A stretch of DNA of 64,000 nt, taken from Streptomyces cupreus. GTDB taxonomy: Bacteria > Actinomycetota > Actinomycetes > Streptomycetales > Streptomycetaceae. Made by a program: the position numbers and the translations under genes. The notes beneath the pieces are model-generated. The model was given only the letters and a program-made list of their open reading frames with translations. It did not search any database and was not told the DNA's origin. Positions 34,094 through 42,584 of the stretch are shown here, in pieces. Within the stretch, counting starts at the first letter, position 1. Every line of letters starts with the position of its first letter. The stretch covers positions 80,993 to 144,992 of the forward strand of contig NZ_JACMSF010000018.1 in assembly GCF_014257025.1 (NCBI RefSeq), given 5' to 3'.

Positions 34094-36691
34094 TCAGAGC
34101 GATTTTCCGGTGGACGGTCCTACGATCAGACCGTTCCCGAAGGCATCCACCCGGACCGTGTCCCCCTCCTTGACCTCGCCGGAGAGGATCTCCTTGGCGA
34201 GCCGGTCGCCGATGGCCGTCTGGACAAGGCGGCGCAGCGGGCGGGCACCGTAGGCCGGGTCGTTGCCCTCGTCGGCGAGCCAGGCCAGGGCCTCGTCGGT
34301 GATCTCCAGGGTGAGCCGGCGTTCCGCGAGCCGCTTGGCGAGGCGGTCGATCTGGAGCCGGGCGATCCGGCCCAGCTCGTCCTTGGTGAGGGCGGAGAAG
34401 ACGACCAGGTCGTCGAGACGGTTGAGGAACTCCGGCTTGAAGGCCGTCCGGACCACCTCCAGGACCTGCTCCTTCTTCTCGCGCTCACTGGTGAGCGGAT
34501 CCACCAGGAACTGGCTGCCCAGGTTCGACGTCAGCACCATGATCGTGTTGCGGAAGTCGACCGTACGGCCCTGGCCGTCGGTCAGCCTGCCGTCGTCCAG
34601 CACCTGGAGCAGGATGTCGAAGACCTCGGGGTGCGCCTTCTCCACCTCGTCCAGCAGCACCACGGAGTACGGCCGCCTGCGCACCGCCTCGGTCAGCTGG
34701 CCGCCCTCCTCGTAGCCGACGTAGCCGGGAGGCGCGCCCACCAGCCGGGCCACGCTGTGCTTCTCGCTGTACTCCGACATGTCGATGCGGACCATCGCCC
34801 GCTCGTCGTCGAAGAGGAAGTCCGCGAGGGCCTTCGCGAGCTCGGTCTTGCCCACACCGGTCGGGCCGAGGAAGAGGAAGGAGCCGGTGGGCCGGTCCGG
34901 GTCGGCGATGCCCGCGCGGGTGCGCCGTACGGCGTCGGACACCGCCTGGACCGCCTCCGTCTGGCCGATGAGGCGGCGGCCCAACTCCTCCTCCATGCGC
35001 AGGAGTTTCTGTGTCTCGCCCTCCATCAGGCGCCCGGCCGGGATGCCGGTCCAGGCGGCCACGGTGTCGGCGATGTCGTCGGGGCCGACCTCCTCCTTGA
35101 CCATGGTGTCCTTGGCGGCCTCTTCCTCGGCCTCGGAGGCGGCCTCCAAGTCCCGTTCCAGGGTGGGGATCTCGCCGTAGAGGAGCTTGGAGGCGGTGTC
35201 GAAGTCGCCGTCGCGCTGGGCCCGTTCGGCCTGGCCGCGCAGTTCGTCGAGCTTCTCCTTCAGCTCACCGACCCGGTTGAGGGACTGCTTCTCCTTCTCC
35301 CAGCGGGCGGTCAGGCCCCGCAACTCCTCCTCCTTGTCGGCGAGGTCACGGCGCAGCTTCTCCAGGCGCTCGCGGGAGGCAGCGTCGGTCTCCTTGCTCA
35401 GCGCCAGCTCCTCCATCTTCAACCGGTCGACGGCACGCTGGAGTTCGTCGATCTCGACGGGGGACGAGTCGATCTCCATCCGGAGGCGGGAGGCGGCCTC
35501 GTCGACCAGGTCGATGGCCTTGTCCGGGAGGAAGCGGGAGGTGATGTAGCGGTCGGAGAGGGTGGCGGCGGCGACCAGGGCGCTGTCGGCGATCTGCACC
35601 TTGTGGTGGGCCTCGTAGCGGCCCTTCAGTCCGCGCAGGATCGCGATCGTGTCCTCGACCGTCGGCTCGGCCACCAGCACCTGCTGGAAGCGCCGCTCCA
35701 GGGCGGGGTCCTTCTCGATCCGCTCGCGGTACTCGTCGAGGGTGGTGGCGCCGACCATGCGCAGCTCACCGCGCGCGAGCATCGGCTTGAGCATGTTCCC
35801 GGCGTCCATGGCCGAATCGCCGCCGGCCCCGGCGCCCACGACGGTGTGCAGCTCGTCGATGAAGGTGATGATCTGCCCGTCGGAGTCCTTGATCTCCGCG
35901 AGCACGGTCTTCAGCCGCTCCTCGAACTCACCCCGGTACTTGGCCCCCGCGACCATCGCGCCCAGGTCCAGCGCCACCAGCCGCTTGTCCTTCAGCGACT
36001 CGGGCACGTCCCCCTTCACGATCCGCTGGGCGAGCCCCTCCACGACGGCGGTCTTGCCGACGCCGGGCTCACCGATGAGGACGGGGTTGTTCTTGGTACG
36101 GCGGGACAGCACCTGGACGACCCGGCGGATCTCCTGGTCCCGGCCGATGACCGGGTCGAGCTTGCCCTCGCGCGCGGCGGCGGTGAAGTCGGTGCCGAAC
36201 TTCTCCAGGGCCTTGTACTGGCCCTCCGGATCGGCTGTGGTCACCCGGCGTCCTCCCCTTGCCTTCCGGAACGCCTCCAGCAGCTTCTTCGCGGTGGCGC
36301 CCTGCTGGGAGAGTACGTCGGCGGCCGGGCCGCCCTTCGCCGCGATCCCGATGAGCAGATGCTCGGTGGAGAGGTACTCGTCCCCGAGCTCCTGGGCCTT
36401 CGTCTGCGCCTCGGCGATCGCCGCGAGCAGCTCCCGGTTCGGCTGCGGCGGCGCCACGGTCGATCCGGTCACGCTGGGCAGCCCCGCGAGCACCTTCTCG
36501 GCCCCGGCACGGACGGCCGCCTGATCGGCCTCCACGGCGGCCAGCAGGTCGGTGATGTTCTCGTTCTCCCGCCCCTGAAGCAGAGCCAGGAGCAGGTGGG
36601 CCGGCGTGAGGTCCGGGTGCCCCTCGGTGACGGCCCGGTTGCTGGCCGCGTTGATGGCGTCCCGGCTCCTGTTGGTCAGCTCTGCGTCCAC
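34094..36691 (-). CDS. clpB: ATP-dependent disaggregase ClpB
   Basis: Hsp100 protein of 865 aa that pulls proteins out of aggregates together with the DnaK system. Order: Clp-N domain (about 1-145), first AAA+ domain with Walker A GEPGVGKT and Walker B TFIDELHTVVG, coiled-coil middle domain (about 400-520), second AAA+ domain with GPTGVGKT and VVLLDEVEKA, then the C-terminal small domain. A HAIR operator lies about 75 nt upstream, so HspR should repress it. This fits the known HspR regulon of streptomycetes. A terminator follows. Confidence 0.98.
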   Translation of the reverse strand: MDAELTNRSRDAINAASNRAVTEGHPDLTPAHLLLALLQGRENENITDLLAAVEADQAAVRAGAEKVLAGLPSVTGSTVAPPQPNRELLAAIAEAQTKAQELGDEYLSTEHLLIGIAAKGGPAADVLSQQGATAKKLLEAFRKARGGRRVTTADPEGQYKALEKFGTDFTAAAREGKLDPVIGRDQEIRRVVQVLSRRTKNNPVLIGEPGVGKTAVVEGLAQRIVKGDVPESLKDKRLVALDLGAMVAGAKYRGEFEERLKTVLAEIKDSDGQIITFIDELHTVVGAGAGGDSAMDAGNMLKPMLARGELRMVGATTLDEYRERIEKDPALERRFQQVLVAEPTVEDTIAILRGLKGRYEAHHKVQIADSALVAAATLSDRYITSRFLPDKAIDLVDEAASRLRMEIDSSPVEIDELQRAVDRLKMEELALSKETDAASRERLEKLRRDLADKEEELRGLTARWEKEKQSLNRVGELKEKLDELRGQAERAQRDGDFDTASKLLYGEIPTLERDLEAASEAEEEAAKDTMVKEEVGPDDIADTVAAWTGIPAGRLMEGETQKLLRMEEELGRRLIGQTEAVQAVSDAVRRTRAGIADPDRPTGSFLFLGPTGVGKTELAKALADFLFDDERAMVRIDMSEYSEKHSVARLVGAPPGYVGYEEGGQLTEAVRRRPYSVVLLDEVEKAHPEVFDILLQVLDDGRLTDGQGRTVDFRNTIMVLTSNLGSQFLVDPLTSEREKKEQVLEVVRTAFKPEFLNRLDDLVVFSALTKDELGRIARLQIDRLAKRLAERRLTLEITDEALAWLADEGNDPAYGARPLRRLVQTAIGDRLAKEILSGEVKEGDTVRVDAFGNGLIVGPSTGKSL

Positions 36692-36762
36692 GTATCCCTT
36701 CTCCTCCTGTCGGCAGCGGGCGAGCAGCCCTCATCCACGCTGACTCAAGCAACGTACACAAA

Positions 36763-36783
36763 GTTGAGTCTATTCCACTCAAG
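36763..36783. promoter_or_regulatory. HAIR element (HspR operator) upstream of clpB
   Basis: gttgagt - ctattcc - actcaag: 13 of 14 arm positions match the HspR consensus CTTGAGT-N7-ACTCAAG. A further half site actcaag lies at 36743-36749. The hspR gene is in this same window. The site also lies just upstream of the divergent PPOX gene. Confidence 0.92.
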
Positions 36784-36821
36784 TATGTGCGGGGAGGCTC
36801 CGGCGGTTAAGTTCCGGCACC

Positions 36822-37232
36822 ATGAGCTACTCCGTGGACCCGAGCGACCCCGACGCCTCGTATCTCAGCTTCTGGCGGGAACGGCACCTGTGCACTCTGA
36901 CCACCCCGCGCCCGGACGGCAGCCCGCATGTGGTGCCGGTCGGGGTGACCTACGACCCCGAGGCGGGGCTGGCCCGGGTGATCGCGAACAAGGCGAGCAC
37001 CAAAGTCTCGAATGTGCTGGCCGCCGGGCCCGAGGGGGCGCGTGTCGCCGTGTGCCAGGTGGACGGGCGGCGCTGGGCGACGCTGGAGGGGCGGGCGTAT
37101 GTGCGCACCGAGCGGGAGCGGATCGCGGAGGCCGAGCGGCGGTATGCCGAGCGCTATGAGCGGACCCCGTCACCGAATCCGGCACGCGTGGTGATCGAGA
37201 TCGAACTGGAGCGGGCCATGGGGCGCGGCTGA
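36822..37232 (+). CDS. PPOX-class flavin/F420-dependent protein
   Basis: 136-aa split-barrel protein of the pyridoxamine-phosphate-oxidase superfamily, close in pattern to the Rv1155-like F420-dependent group. Family features: LSFWRERHLCTLTTPRPDGSP, VVPVGVTYDPE, ANKASTKVSNV (cofactor-binding Lys/Ser) and VDGRRWATLEGRAYV. It probably forms a dimer binding F420 or FMN. It diverges from clpB across 130 nt that contain the HAIR site, so it may also respond to HspR. Confidence 0.87.
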   Translation: MSYSVDPSDPDASYLSFWRERHLCTLTTPRPDGSPHVVPVGVTYDPEAGLARVIANKASTKVSNVLAAGPEGARVAVCQVDGRRWATLEGRAYVRTERERIAEAERRYAERYERTPSPNPARVVIEIELERAMGRG

Positions 37233-37300
37233 ACCCGTGCGACTGATGGTTTTCGGCCAGCACCGGATCAGGCGGATAACCGGAAATGTGCCGTAAAACT

Positions 37301-37341
37301 GCAGCGGCGTCACCGTGTTCAGGTCACGGTGACGCCGCTGC
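37301..37341. terminator. Strong terminator between convergent genes
   Basis: Perfect 17-bp stem gcagcggcgtcaccgtg / cacggtgacgccgctgc with a 7-nt loop. It separates the PPOX gene from the convergent Rieske-like gene. Confidence 0.9.
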
Positions 37342-37384
37342 GGGGGGAAGCACCTGAGCGATCTGTTACGACGGGGGAATCGCG

Positions 37385-37723
37385 TCAGGCACTGCGGGGG
37401 GTGGCTGAGATGGTCCGGGGTACCGGGACCTCTGGGTCCACCAGCTGCTGATGGTCCCGCTGGTCCAGGTTCACAAAGATCATTCCGTATCGGATGGCAC
37501 AGCGCACCGGCTGTGGCGCCCCTCGGGGCCGCCGCAGGCACCGGTAGGCCCGCAGGTCCTCGTCCTCGTCCCGGGTGACGACGACCGGCTCTCCGAAGAC
37601 AGTCACCATGAGCGAGTCACCAGGGTGGGGGATGGCGGTGACCAGATCGATGAAGTGCCAGCCGGAGCGGTAGGCGGTGGCCATTTCGCGACGGAACGAG
37701 CGGTCGTCGGGTGGGGTCGTCAC
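37385..37723 (-). CDS. Degenerate Rieske-like small protein
   Basis: 112 aa from a GTG with GTGGAG 5 nt upstream. The pattern follows the N-terminal Rieske part of ring-hydroxylating oxygenases: TAYRSGWHFIDLVTAIPHPG, then TVFGEPVVVTRDEDEDLRAY, then RCLRRPRGAP and GMIFVNLDQ. The Cys-x-His and Cys-x-x-His cluster ligands are missing and the intervening loop is gone, so no [2Fe-2S] centre is expected. The start sits 1 nt past the stop of the upstream peptide gene (tgacgtg), so it is coupled to it. It may now act as a binding or regulatory partner. Function unknown. Confidence 0.7.
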   Translation of the reverse strand: MTTPPDDRSFRREMATAYRSGWHFIDLVTAIPHPGDSLMVTVFGEPVVVTRDEDEDLRAYRCLRRPRGAPQPVRCAIRYGMIFVNLDQRDHQQLVDPEVPVPRTISATPRSA

Positions 37724-37724
37724 G

Positions 37725-37916
37725 TCAACTCCACGCGCTGTCATCCGTGTGGACAGGAGTATCGCCCCCAGCCGCGGTAGCGGCCGGACTCGACCAGGCA
37801 CTGTCGCCGTTCACACCCGAGAGGCCACTCAGCGATCCGAAGGCCACAACGGCGGAGAAGGCGGCGACAAGCACCGAGCGAAGCATTCTCTTACGCATAG
37901 TCGGCTTCGTCCTCAC
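37725..37916 (-). CDS. Small exported peptide with repeated DSAWS motif
   Basis: 63 aa (57 if the ATG at 37898 is used; AGGGG lies 8 nt before the GTG used here). The basic N-terminus TMRKRMLRS leads into a hydrophobic helix SVLVAAFSAVVAFGSLSG, then a short tail of about 28 residues. The pentapeptide DSAWS occurs at 38-42 and again as the last five residues (59-63). No Cys. This looks like a precursor for a secreted peptide or a membrane-held mini-protein. I know no family name. Translation is coupled to the Rieske-like gene, and three LuxR-type regulators lie next door, the first divergent. Confidence 0.75.
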   Translation of the reverse strand: MRTKPTMRKRMLRSVLVAAFSAVVAFGSLSGLSGVNGDSAWSSPAATAAGGDTPVHTDDSAWS

Positions 37917-38035
37917 TTGAAGGTCCCCTCTTCCCCCGTCGAGTAAGACGATGGCTCATTCGGGCACGTCATGGCCACACGATCGGTGCATCATGTTCCT
38001 GCATGTTCAGGACCCTGGGGGGTGGAGATTTAGCA

Positions 38036-39013
38036 ATGAATCGGACTAAAGCGACGCATCCCCACGCTGTGACGGAGTTGTGCGAGGAAGGCGGTCGTCT
38101 TTACGCGAACGCACTGCGCACGGGACGTATCGCCCGTTCAGACGTGGAATCCGCCCCTTGTCTGATGGAGTTCGCCCTGCTCCACCCCGATCCCGACGAC
38201 GCGAGCTGGCTGCGCCCGGTGCCGCCCGCGGTCGCCCTCGCCCAGCGGCTCAATCCCATAGAACGGGAGATCACCGAGCACCGACGGCTCTCCATCGAGC
38301 TGGCCAACGCTTTCGAGCCGTTCATGGCCCTCACCGCCCAGGGCGAGGCCTCCACGCATTCGATCACCGTATTGGAGGGCCTGGACCGCATCAACGGGGC
38401 GCTCGACCTGGCCATCGCCCAGTGCCGGAACGAGATGCTCACCGTCCAGCCGAGCCACCGCCACCCCGAACGGCAGCTCGTCCAGGCGCTGGAGCGGGAC
38501 AAGCTGCTGATCGAGCGCGGAGTGCGGATCCGCACCCTCTACCAGCACACCGCCCGCTACAGCCCCGAACGGCTCGCCTGGGTGGACCACTTCTCCGACG
38601 GCAAGGCCGAATACCGCACCATCGACGAACTGGTGGAGCGCCTCATCATCTGCGACGAGGCGGTCGCCTTCATCCCCATCCGGGACGACCGCCAGGTCGC
38701 CCTCGAACTGCGCCACCCCGGCCTGGTCGGCTATCTCATCAAGGTGTTCGAGTTCATGTGGAACCGGGCCGTCCCGCTGAGCGCCGGCGCGCCCTACGAG
38801 ACCGACCCGGACGGCATCACCGACATCCAGCACTCCATCGCCAAACTGCTCGTGGAGGGCCATGTCGACGAGGCCATCGCGCGCCGCCTCGGCATGAACG
38901 TACGCACCTGCCGGGCCCACATAGCCAAGCTGGCCAACGCCCTCGGCAGCGGCAGCCGGGCCCAACTGGGCTACCTCATCGCGCAGTCCGGGATCCTGGA
39001 CCGCGAGCAGTGA
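38036..39013 (+). CDS. LuxR-type HTH transcriptional regulator, paralogue 1
   Basis: 325 aa from the ATG with GGTGGAG 9 nt upstream. The N-terminal part has helices around APCLMEFALLHPDPDD. A middle domain (about 110-235) contains EMLTVQPSHRHPE and RGVRIRTLYQHTARYSPER, then DEAVAFIPIRDD, resembling the PLD-like effector part of TrmB-type regulators. The C-terminal LuxR HTH is IAKLLVEGHVDEAIARRLGMN followed by VRTCRAHIAKLANALGS. It has no receiver domain. It diverges from the DSAWS peptide gene and overlaps the second paralogue (GTGA). Confidence 0.88.
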   Translation: MNRTKATHPHAVTELCEEGGRLYANALRTGRIARSDVESAPCLMEFALLHPDPDDASWLRPVPPAVALAQRLNPIEREITEHRRLSIELANAFEPFMALTAQGEASTHSITVLEGLDRINGALDLAIAQCRNEMLTVQPSHRHPERQLVQALERDKLLIERGVRIRTLYQHTARYSPERLAWVDHFSDGKAEYRTIDELVERLIICDEAVAFIPIRDDRQVALELRHPGLVGYLIKVFEFMWNRAVPLSAGAPYETDPDGITDIQHSIAKLLVEGHVDEAIARRLGMNVRTCRAHIAKLANALGSGSRAQLGYLIAQSGILDREQ

Positions 39014-40008
39014 GCGGGACCGGGCACCTCGAACACGGTGTGGACGAGCTGTGCGCGCCCGGCGCACTCCTGTACGAGCACGCCCTGCGGAACGGCCCGA
39101 TAAGCGCTCAGGAGGCCGCCCAGGCCCCTTGCCTGGTCGACGCGGGACTGCTCCAGCCCACCGTGGAGGACGTCGACCTGCTGGAGCCGGTCGCCCCGGC
39201 CACCGCCCTGCACCGGCTGCTGCGCTCCTCCGCGGAACGCGTCGCCGAGGAACGCCGGCGCGAACTGGCCCTGGCGGAGACCTTCGAGGCGTGGATGCGC
39301 ATCGGCGGCCGGCGCACGACGGAGACCCAGCAGCCCCTGATCGAGGTGATCAGCGGCAAGCGGCGCATCAACGACGTCCTCACCGAGTCCATGGCCGAGG
39401 CCGAGCACGAAGTGCTCACCATCCAGCCGCACACCAGCTACGGCTCCCGCACCAACCCCGCAACCCACCTCACGGCCATGACCCGCGACCAGGAGCTCCT
39501 CAACCGCGGCGGCCGCATCCGCACCCTCTACCCGCACACCCTGCGCCACTCCCCCCAGGTCATGGCGCGTTACGAGGACCTGGTGGGCGATGTCGAGGCG
39601 CGCACCCTGGACGAGGTCACCGACCGGCTGATCTGCGTCGACCGTACCGTCGCCTTCATCCCGGCGAGCGCCGACGCCAACCACGCCCTGGAGATCCGCC
39701 ACCCGGCACTGATCTCCTACTTCGCCACCACCTTCGACCGGCTGTGGCAGCTGGCGACCCCGATGTACCCCGAGGCCGTCCAGCAGCCCACGCTGAACGG
39801 CATCACCCCGCGCCAACGGGCCATCGCCCGGCTGCTGGTGGAGGGCCACACCGACGCCGTCATCGCGGACCGGCTCGGCATGAACATCCGTACCGCCCGT
39901 GTGCACATCGCCAAGCTGGCGGCGACCTTGGGCAGTGAGAGCCGGGCCCAACTCGGCTATCTCATCGGACAGTCGGGGATCCTCGGCCAGGAACGTCAGG
40001 GAGGCTGA
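39010..40008 (+). CDS. LuxR-type HTH transcriptional regulator, paralogue 2
   Basis: 332 aa, GTG start coupled to the stop of paralogue 1. Same domain plan: an APCLVDAGLL helix, effector-like part with EVLTIQPHTSYGS, GGRIRTLYPHTLRHSP and VDRTVAFIPASAD, then the HTH AIARLLVEGHTDAVIADRLGMN with IRTARVHIAKLAATLGS. Strong likeness to its neighbour in the middle and HTH parts suggests tandem duplication. Its last 47 nt overlap the tail of the convergent third paralogue. Confidence 0.88.
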   Translation: MSGTGHLEHGVDELCAPGALLYEHALRNGPISAQEAAQAPCLVDAGLLQPTVEDVDLLEPVAPATALHRLLRSSAERVAEERRRELALAETFEAWMRIGGRRTTETQQPLIEVISGKRRINDVLTESMAEAEHEVLTIQPHTSYGSRTNPATHLTAMTRDQELLNRGGRIRTLYPHTLRHSPQVMARYEDLVGDVEARTLDEVTDRLICVDRTVAFIPASADANHALEIRHPALISYFATTFDRLWQLATPMYPEAVQQPTLNGITPRQRAIARLLVEGHTDAVIADRLGMNIRTARVHIAKLAATLGSESRAQLGYLIGQSGILGQERQGG

Positions 40009-41020
40009 TCGGGCCGAGGCCGCTCGGCCGTGGCGGCCCGTCGAGGCCCGCCTGGGCGATCCGGACGCCGAGCTGGGTACGGCTGGCCGCGCCGAGCGTC
40101 TCCGAGAGCCGGGCGATATGGGCGCGGCAGGTACGGACGCTGATGCCGAGACGCTCGGCGATCACCGCGTCCTGGTGGCCCTCGGCGAGCAGCGCGGCGA
40201 TGGACCGCTCGCGGTAGGAGATGCCCTCGATGCCCGTCTCGGGCAGGGGCGCGGTGAGCGGGATCGCCAGGCGCCACAGGCGTTCGAAGACCGTCACCAG
40301 GTACTGCACGAGCGCGGGATGGCGCAGTTCCAGGGCGAGGGTGCGGTCGGCGTTGGCGGGGATGAAGGCGACCGTACGGTCGAAGAGGATCAGACGGTCG
40401 ATGACCTCCTCCAGCGTCCGCGCCTGCACGGCGTCGCCCATCAGCTCCAGGTAGTTGAGCAGGCCCTGCCCGTGCCGGGCGACATGCGTGTACAGGTCGC
40501 GCATCCGTACCCCGCGGGCGCGCAGGGCCATCGCGCGGTGCAGGCCCTCGGTCAGCTCGTGCTCGGGGCGGATGCCGCCCGGCTGGACGGTGAGCACCTC
40601 GGTGGTGCAGGCGGCGGTGGCCTCGTCCATGGCGGCCTGGATCCGGGAGAGCCCGTCCAGGACACGGATCGCGGTGCCCTCCGCGGGGCCGTTCTGCGGC
40701 TGGGGGCCGAGTCCCGCGTACCACTCGAAGGCGGCCACCGCCGAGCCCATCCGCCGCTGGCTCGCGCTGACCTCGTCGTACACCCCGCGCAGCAGCCGGG
40801 TCATGACCTCCTGCGGGGACGTCGGCACCAGCCAGGCCATGTCGTCGGGATCCGGGTGCAGTAAAGCCAGCTCCAGCAGACACGGCACCGCCTCCGCCTC
40901 CTCGCGGGGCACACGGCCGCGCCGTACGGCCCGGGAATACACCCGATCCCCGGCCTCGCACAGTCGGTCAGCACCGTGTGGATGCCCATCCGTCCCGTGC
41001 CCGGCCATCGCCCATCCCAC
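39962..41020 (-). CDS. LuxR-type HTH transcriptional regulator, paralogue 3
   Basis: 352 aa (an ATG four codons in is equally likely as start). Matches paralogues 1 and 2 throughout: VPCLLELALLHPDPDDMAWL, EVLTVQPGGIRPEHEL, RGVRMRDLYTHVARHG, DRTVAFIPANAD and the HTH SIAALLAEGHQDAVIAERLGIS with VRTCRAHIARLSETLGA. It has an extra Pro-rich tail of about 25 residues after the HTH, encoded antisense to the end of paralogue 2. Separate promoter, opposite strand. Confidence 0.87.
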   Translation of the reverse strand: MGWAMAGHGTDGHPHGADRLCEAGDRVYSRAVRRGRVPREEAEAVPCLLELALLHPDPDDMAWLVPTSPQEVMTRLLRGVYDEVSASQRRMGSAVAAFEWYAGLGPQPQNGPAEGTAIRVLDGLSRIQAAMDEATAACTTEVLTVQPGGIRPEHELTEGLHRAMALRARGVRMRDLYTHVARHGQGLLNYLELMGDAVQARTLEEVIDRLILFDRTVAFIPANADRTLALELRHPALVQYLVTVFERLWRLAIPLTAPLPETGIEGISYRERSIAALLAEGHQDAVIAERLGISVRTCRAHIARLSETLGAASRTQLGVRIAQAGLDGPPRPSGLGPISLPDVPGRGSPTVR

Positions 41021-41167
41021 CCCCAGTTCCAGCGTCTTCCGCAGCGCAAACTATGCGCGGACGGAACGTGGTCCGCAACACGCCTCAGCGGCCGGCGCGG
41101 CCCGGCCGGCCCCGGTGTGTCCGGTTATGCGACATGCGTGCGCGAACTCGGTTTCCAGACATGGGGA

Positions 41168-41196
41168 ATGGCCCGGTCCGCGCGGGACCGGGCCAT
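41168..41196. terminator. Terminator after the sugar-binding lipoprotein gene
   Basis: Perfect 12-bp stem atggcccggtcc / ggaccgggccat, loop gcgcg, 20 nt beyond the minus-strand stop. The remainder of the 195-nt spacer is the promoter region of the third regulator gene. Confidence 0.85.
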
Positions 41197-41215
41197 GACC
41201 TATGTCTTCACGGGG

Positions 41216-42322
41216 CTACTTGAGCCCGATCTCCTCGCACGCCGCCTTGTACTTGGCGGTGCAGATCTCGGAGAGCTTGTAGATGCCGTCGTTGATGACG
41301 GTGTCGTTGATGTTCTCCGTCGTCAGCGCGACCACGGGGACGAGCTGGGCGGGGATGTCCTGGGTGGTGGGGCTGTCGACGCGGTCCGCGGTGAGGGAGT
41401 CGAACTTGATGTCCTTGCCCTGGATCAGGGCCACGGCCATCTCCGCGGCGGACTCGGCCTCCTCCGGGTAGGACTTGTACACGCTCATGTACTGCTCACC
41501 GGTGACGATCCGCTGCACGGCGTCGAGTTCGGCGTCCTGGCCGGTGACCGGCGGCAGTTCGGTGACGCCCGCGGCCTCCAGCGCCCTGATGACACCGCCG
41601 GCCATGCCGTCGTTGGCGGAGTAGACGGCGGCGATGTTGTTGACGCCGATCTCCTCGATCGCCTCGGCCATGTTGGCCTCGGCGTTCTCCGGCTTCCAGT
41701 CCTTGGTGTCGTAGGTCTTGGCGATCGTCACCTGGCCGTTGAGCTCGGAGAGCGCGCCCGCCTTGAACTGCTTGGCGTTCGGGTCGGTGGGCGAGCCGTT
41801 CATCATGACGACCTTCGTCGCGGTGTCGACGTCACCGCCGAGCGCGGCCATCAGGGAGCGGCCCTGCACCTCGCCGACGAGCTCGTTGTCGAAGGAGATG
41901 TACGCGTCGATCGGGCCCTCGGCCAGGCGGTCGTAGGCGATGACCGGGATACCGGCGTCCTTGGCCTTCTGCACATCGGTCGCGATGGCCTTGGAGTCCA
42001 CCGCGTCCAGCAGGATGACATCGACCTTGTCGTCGATCATCTTCTGCATCTGCTCGCTCTGCGCACCGGCGTCCGCGTCCGCGTTGGCGTAGACGACCTC
42101 GCCCTTGTTGTCGGTGAGCTCGGCGACCTTGGCCCGGATGATGGGGTGGTCGAACTTGTCGTAACGGGTGTTGGCCTTCTCCGGCAGCAGCAGGCCCAAC
42201 GTGATGTCGTTGCCCTTGGTCGGACTCGCGTCGGCACTGTCCCCCGTCACTCCCAGGCCCCCGCAAGCGGAGAGCGAGAGGGCCATCGAGGACGCGGCCA
42301 GACATATGGCGGTACGACGCAT
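41216..42322 (-). CDS. Sugar ABC transporter substrate-binding lipoprotein (xylose/ribose type)
   Basis: 368 aa from the ATG giving a proper lipoprotein signal: MRRTAICLAASSMALS with lipobox LSAC before the mature Cys. The periplasmic-binding-protein-like fold of the XylF/RbsB class follows, with LLLPEKANTRYDKFDHP, QMQKMIDDKVDVILLDAVD, IPVIAYDRL, VYSANDGMAGGVIRAL and PPVTGQDAELDAVQRI. Cys residues near the end (EICTAKYKAACEEIG) may pair. No permease or ATPase gene lies beside it, so partners must be encoded elsewhere. Binds a pentose or hexose by family. Confidence 0.93.
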   Translation of the reverse strand: MRRTAICLAASSMALSLSACGGLGVTGDSADASPTKGNDITLGLLLPEKANTRYDKFDHPIIRAKVAELTDNKGEVVYANADADAGAQSEQMQKMIDDKVDVILLDAVDSKAIATDVQKAKDAGIPVIAYDRLAEGPIDAYISFDNELVGEVQGRSLMAALGGDVDTATKVVMMNGSPTDPNAKQFKAGALSELNGQVTIAKTYDTKDWKPENAEANMAEAIEEIGVNNIAAVYSANDGMAGGVIRALEAAGVTELPPVTGQDAELDAVQRIVTGEQYMSVYKSYPEEAESAAEMAVALIQGKDIKFDSLTADRVDSPTTQDIPAQLVPVVALTTENINDTVINDGIYKLSEICTAKYKAACEEIGLK

Positions 42323-42584
42323 TGGGGAGCTCACTTCTGGTGCCTTCCGGACGCGGGCGCAGCATTGCGACCCAGATGACTGAAAAGCCAACGCGGCGGC
42401 GCCATCCCCCGTCAAGCGGAATCACTTAACGACTGCGCAACACCACGCTCCGCTTGGCTTGTGAAGGTACGGCGGAATCCCCTCCAAACACCCGTTACGC
42501 CCCCTCCGTACAACCAACTCCACTCCTCGCGAGTCGTGATCACGACAGCTTTCCCCTGGCTGTTCCCATATCTCAGAGGACCGA

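Noticed and set aside
33584..37159. A 1191-codon plus-strand frame covering the clpB gene
   Set aside because: It is the antisense shadow of clpB in GC-rich DNA. ClpB has complete domains and its HAIR operator; the long frame has no recognisable motif or ribosome site.
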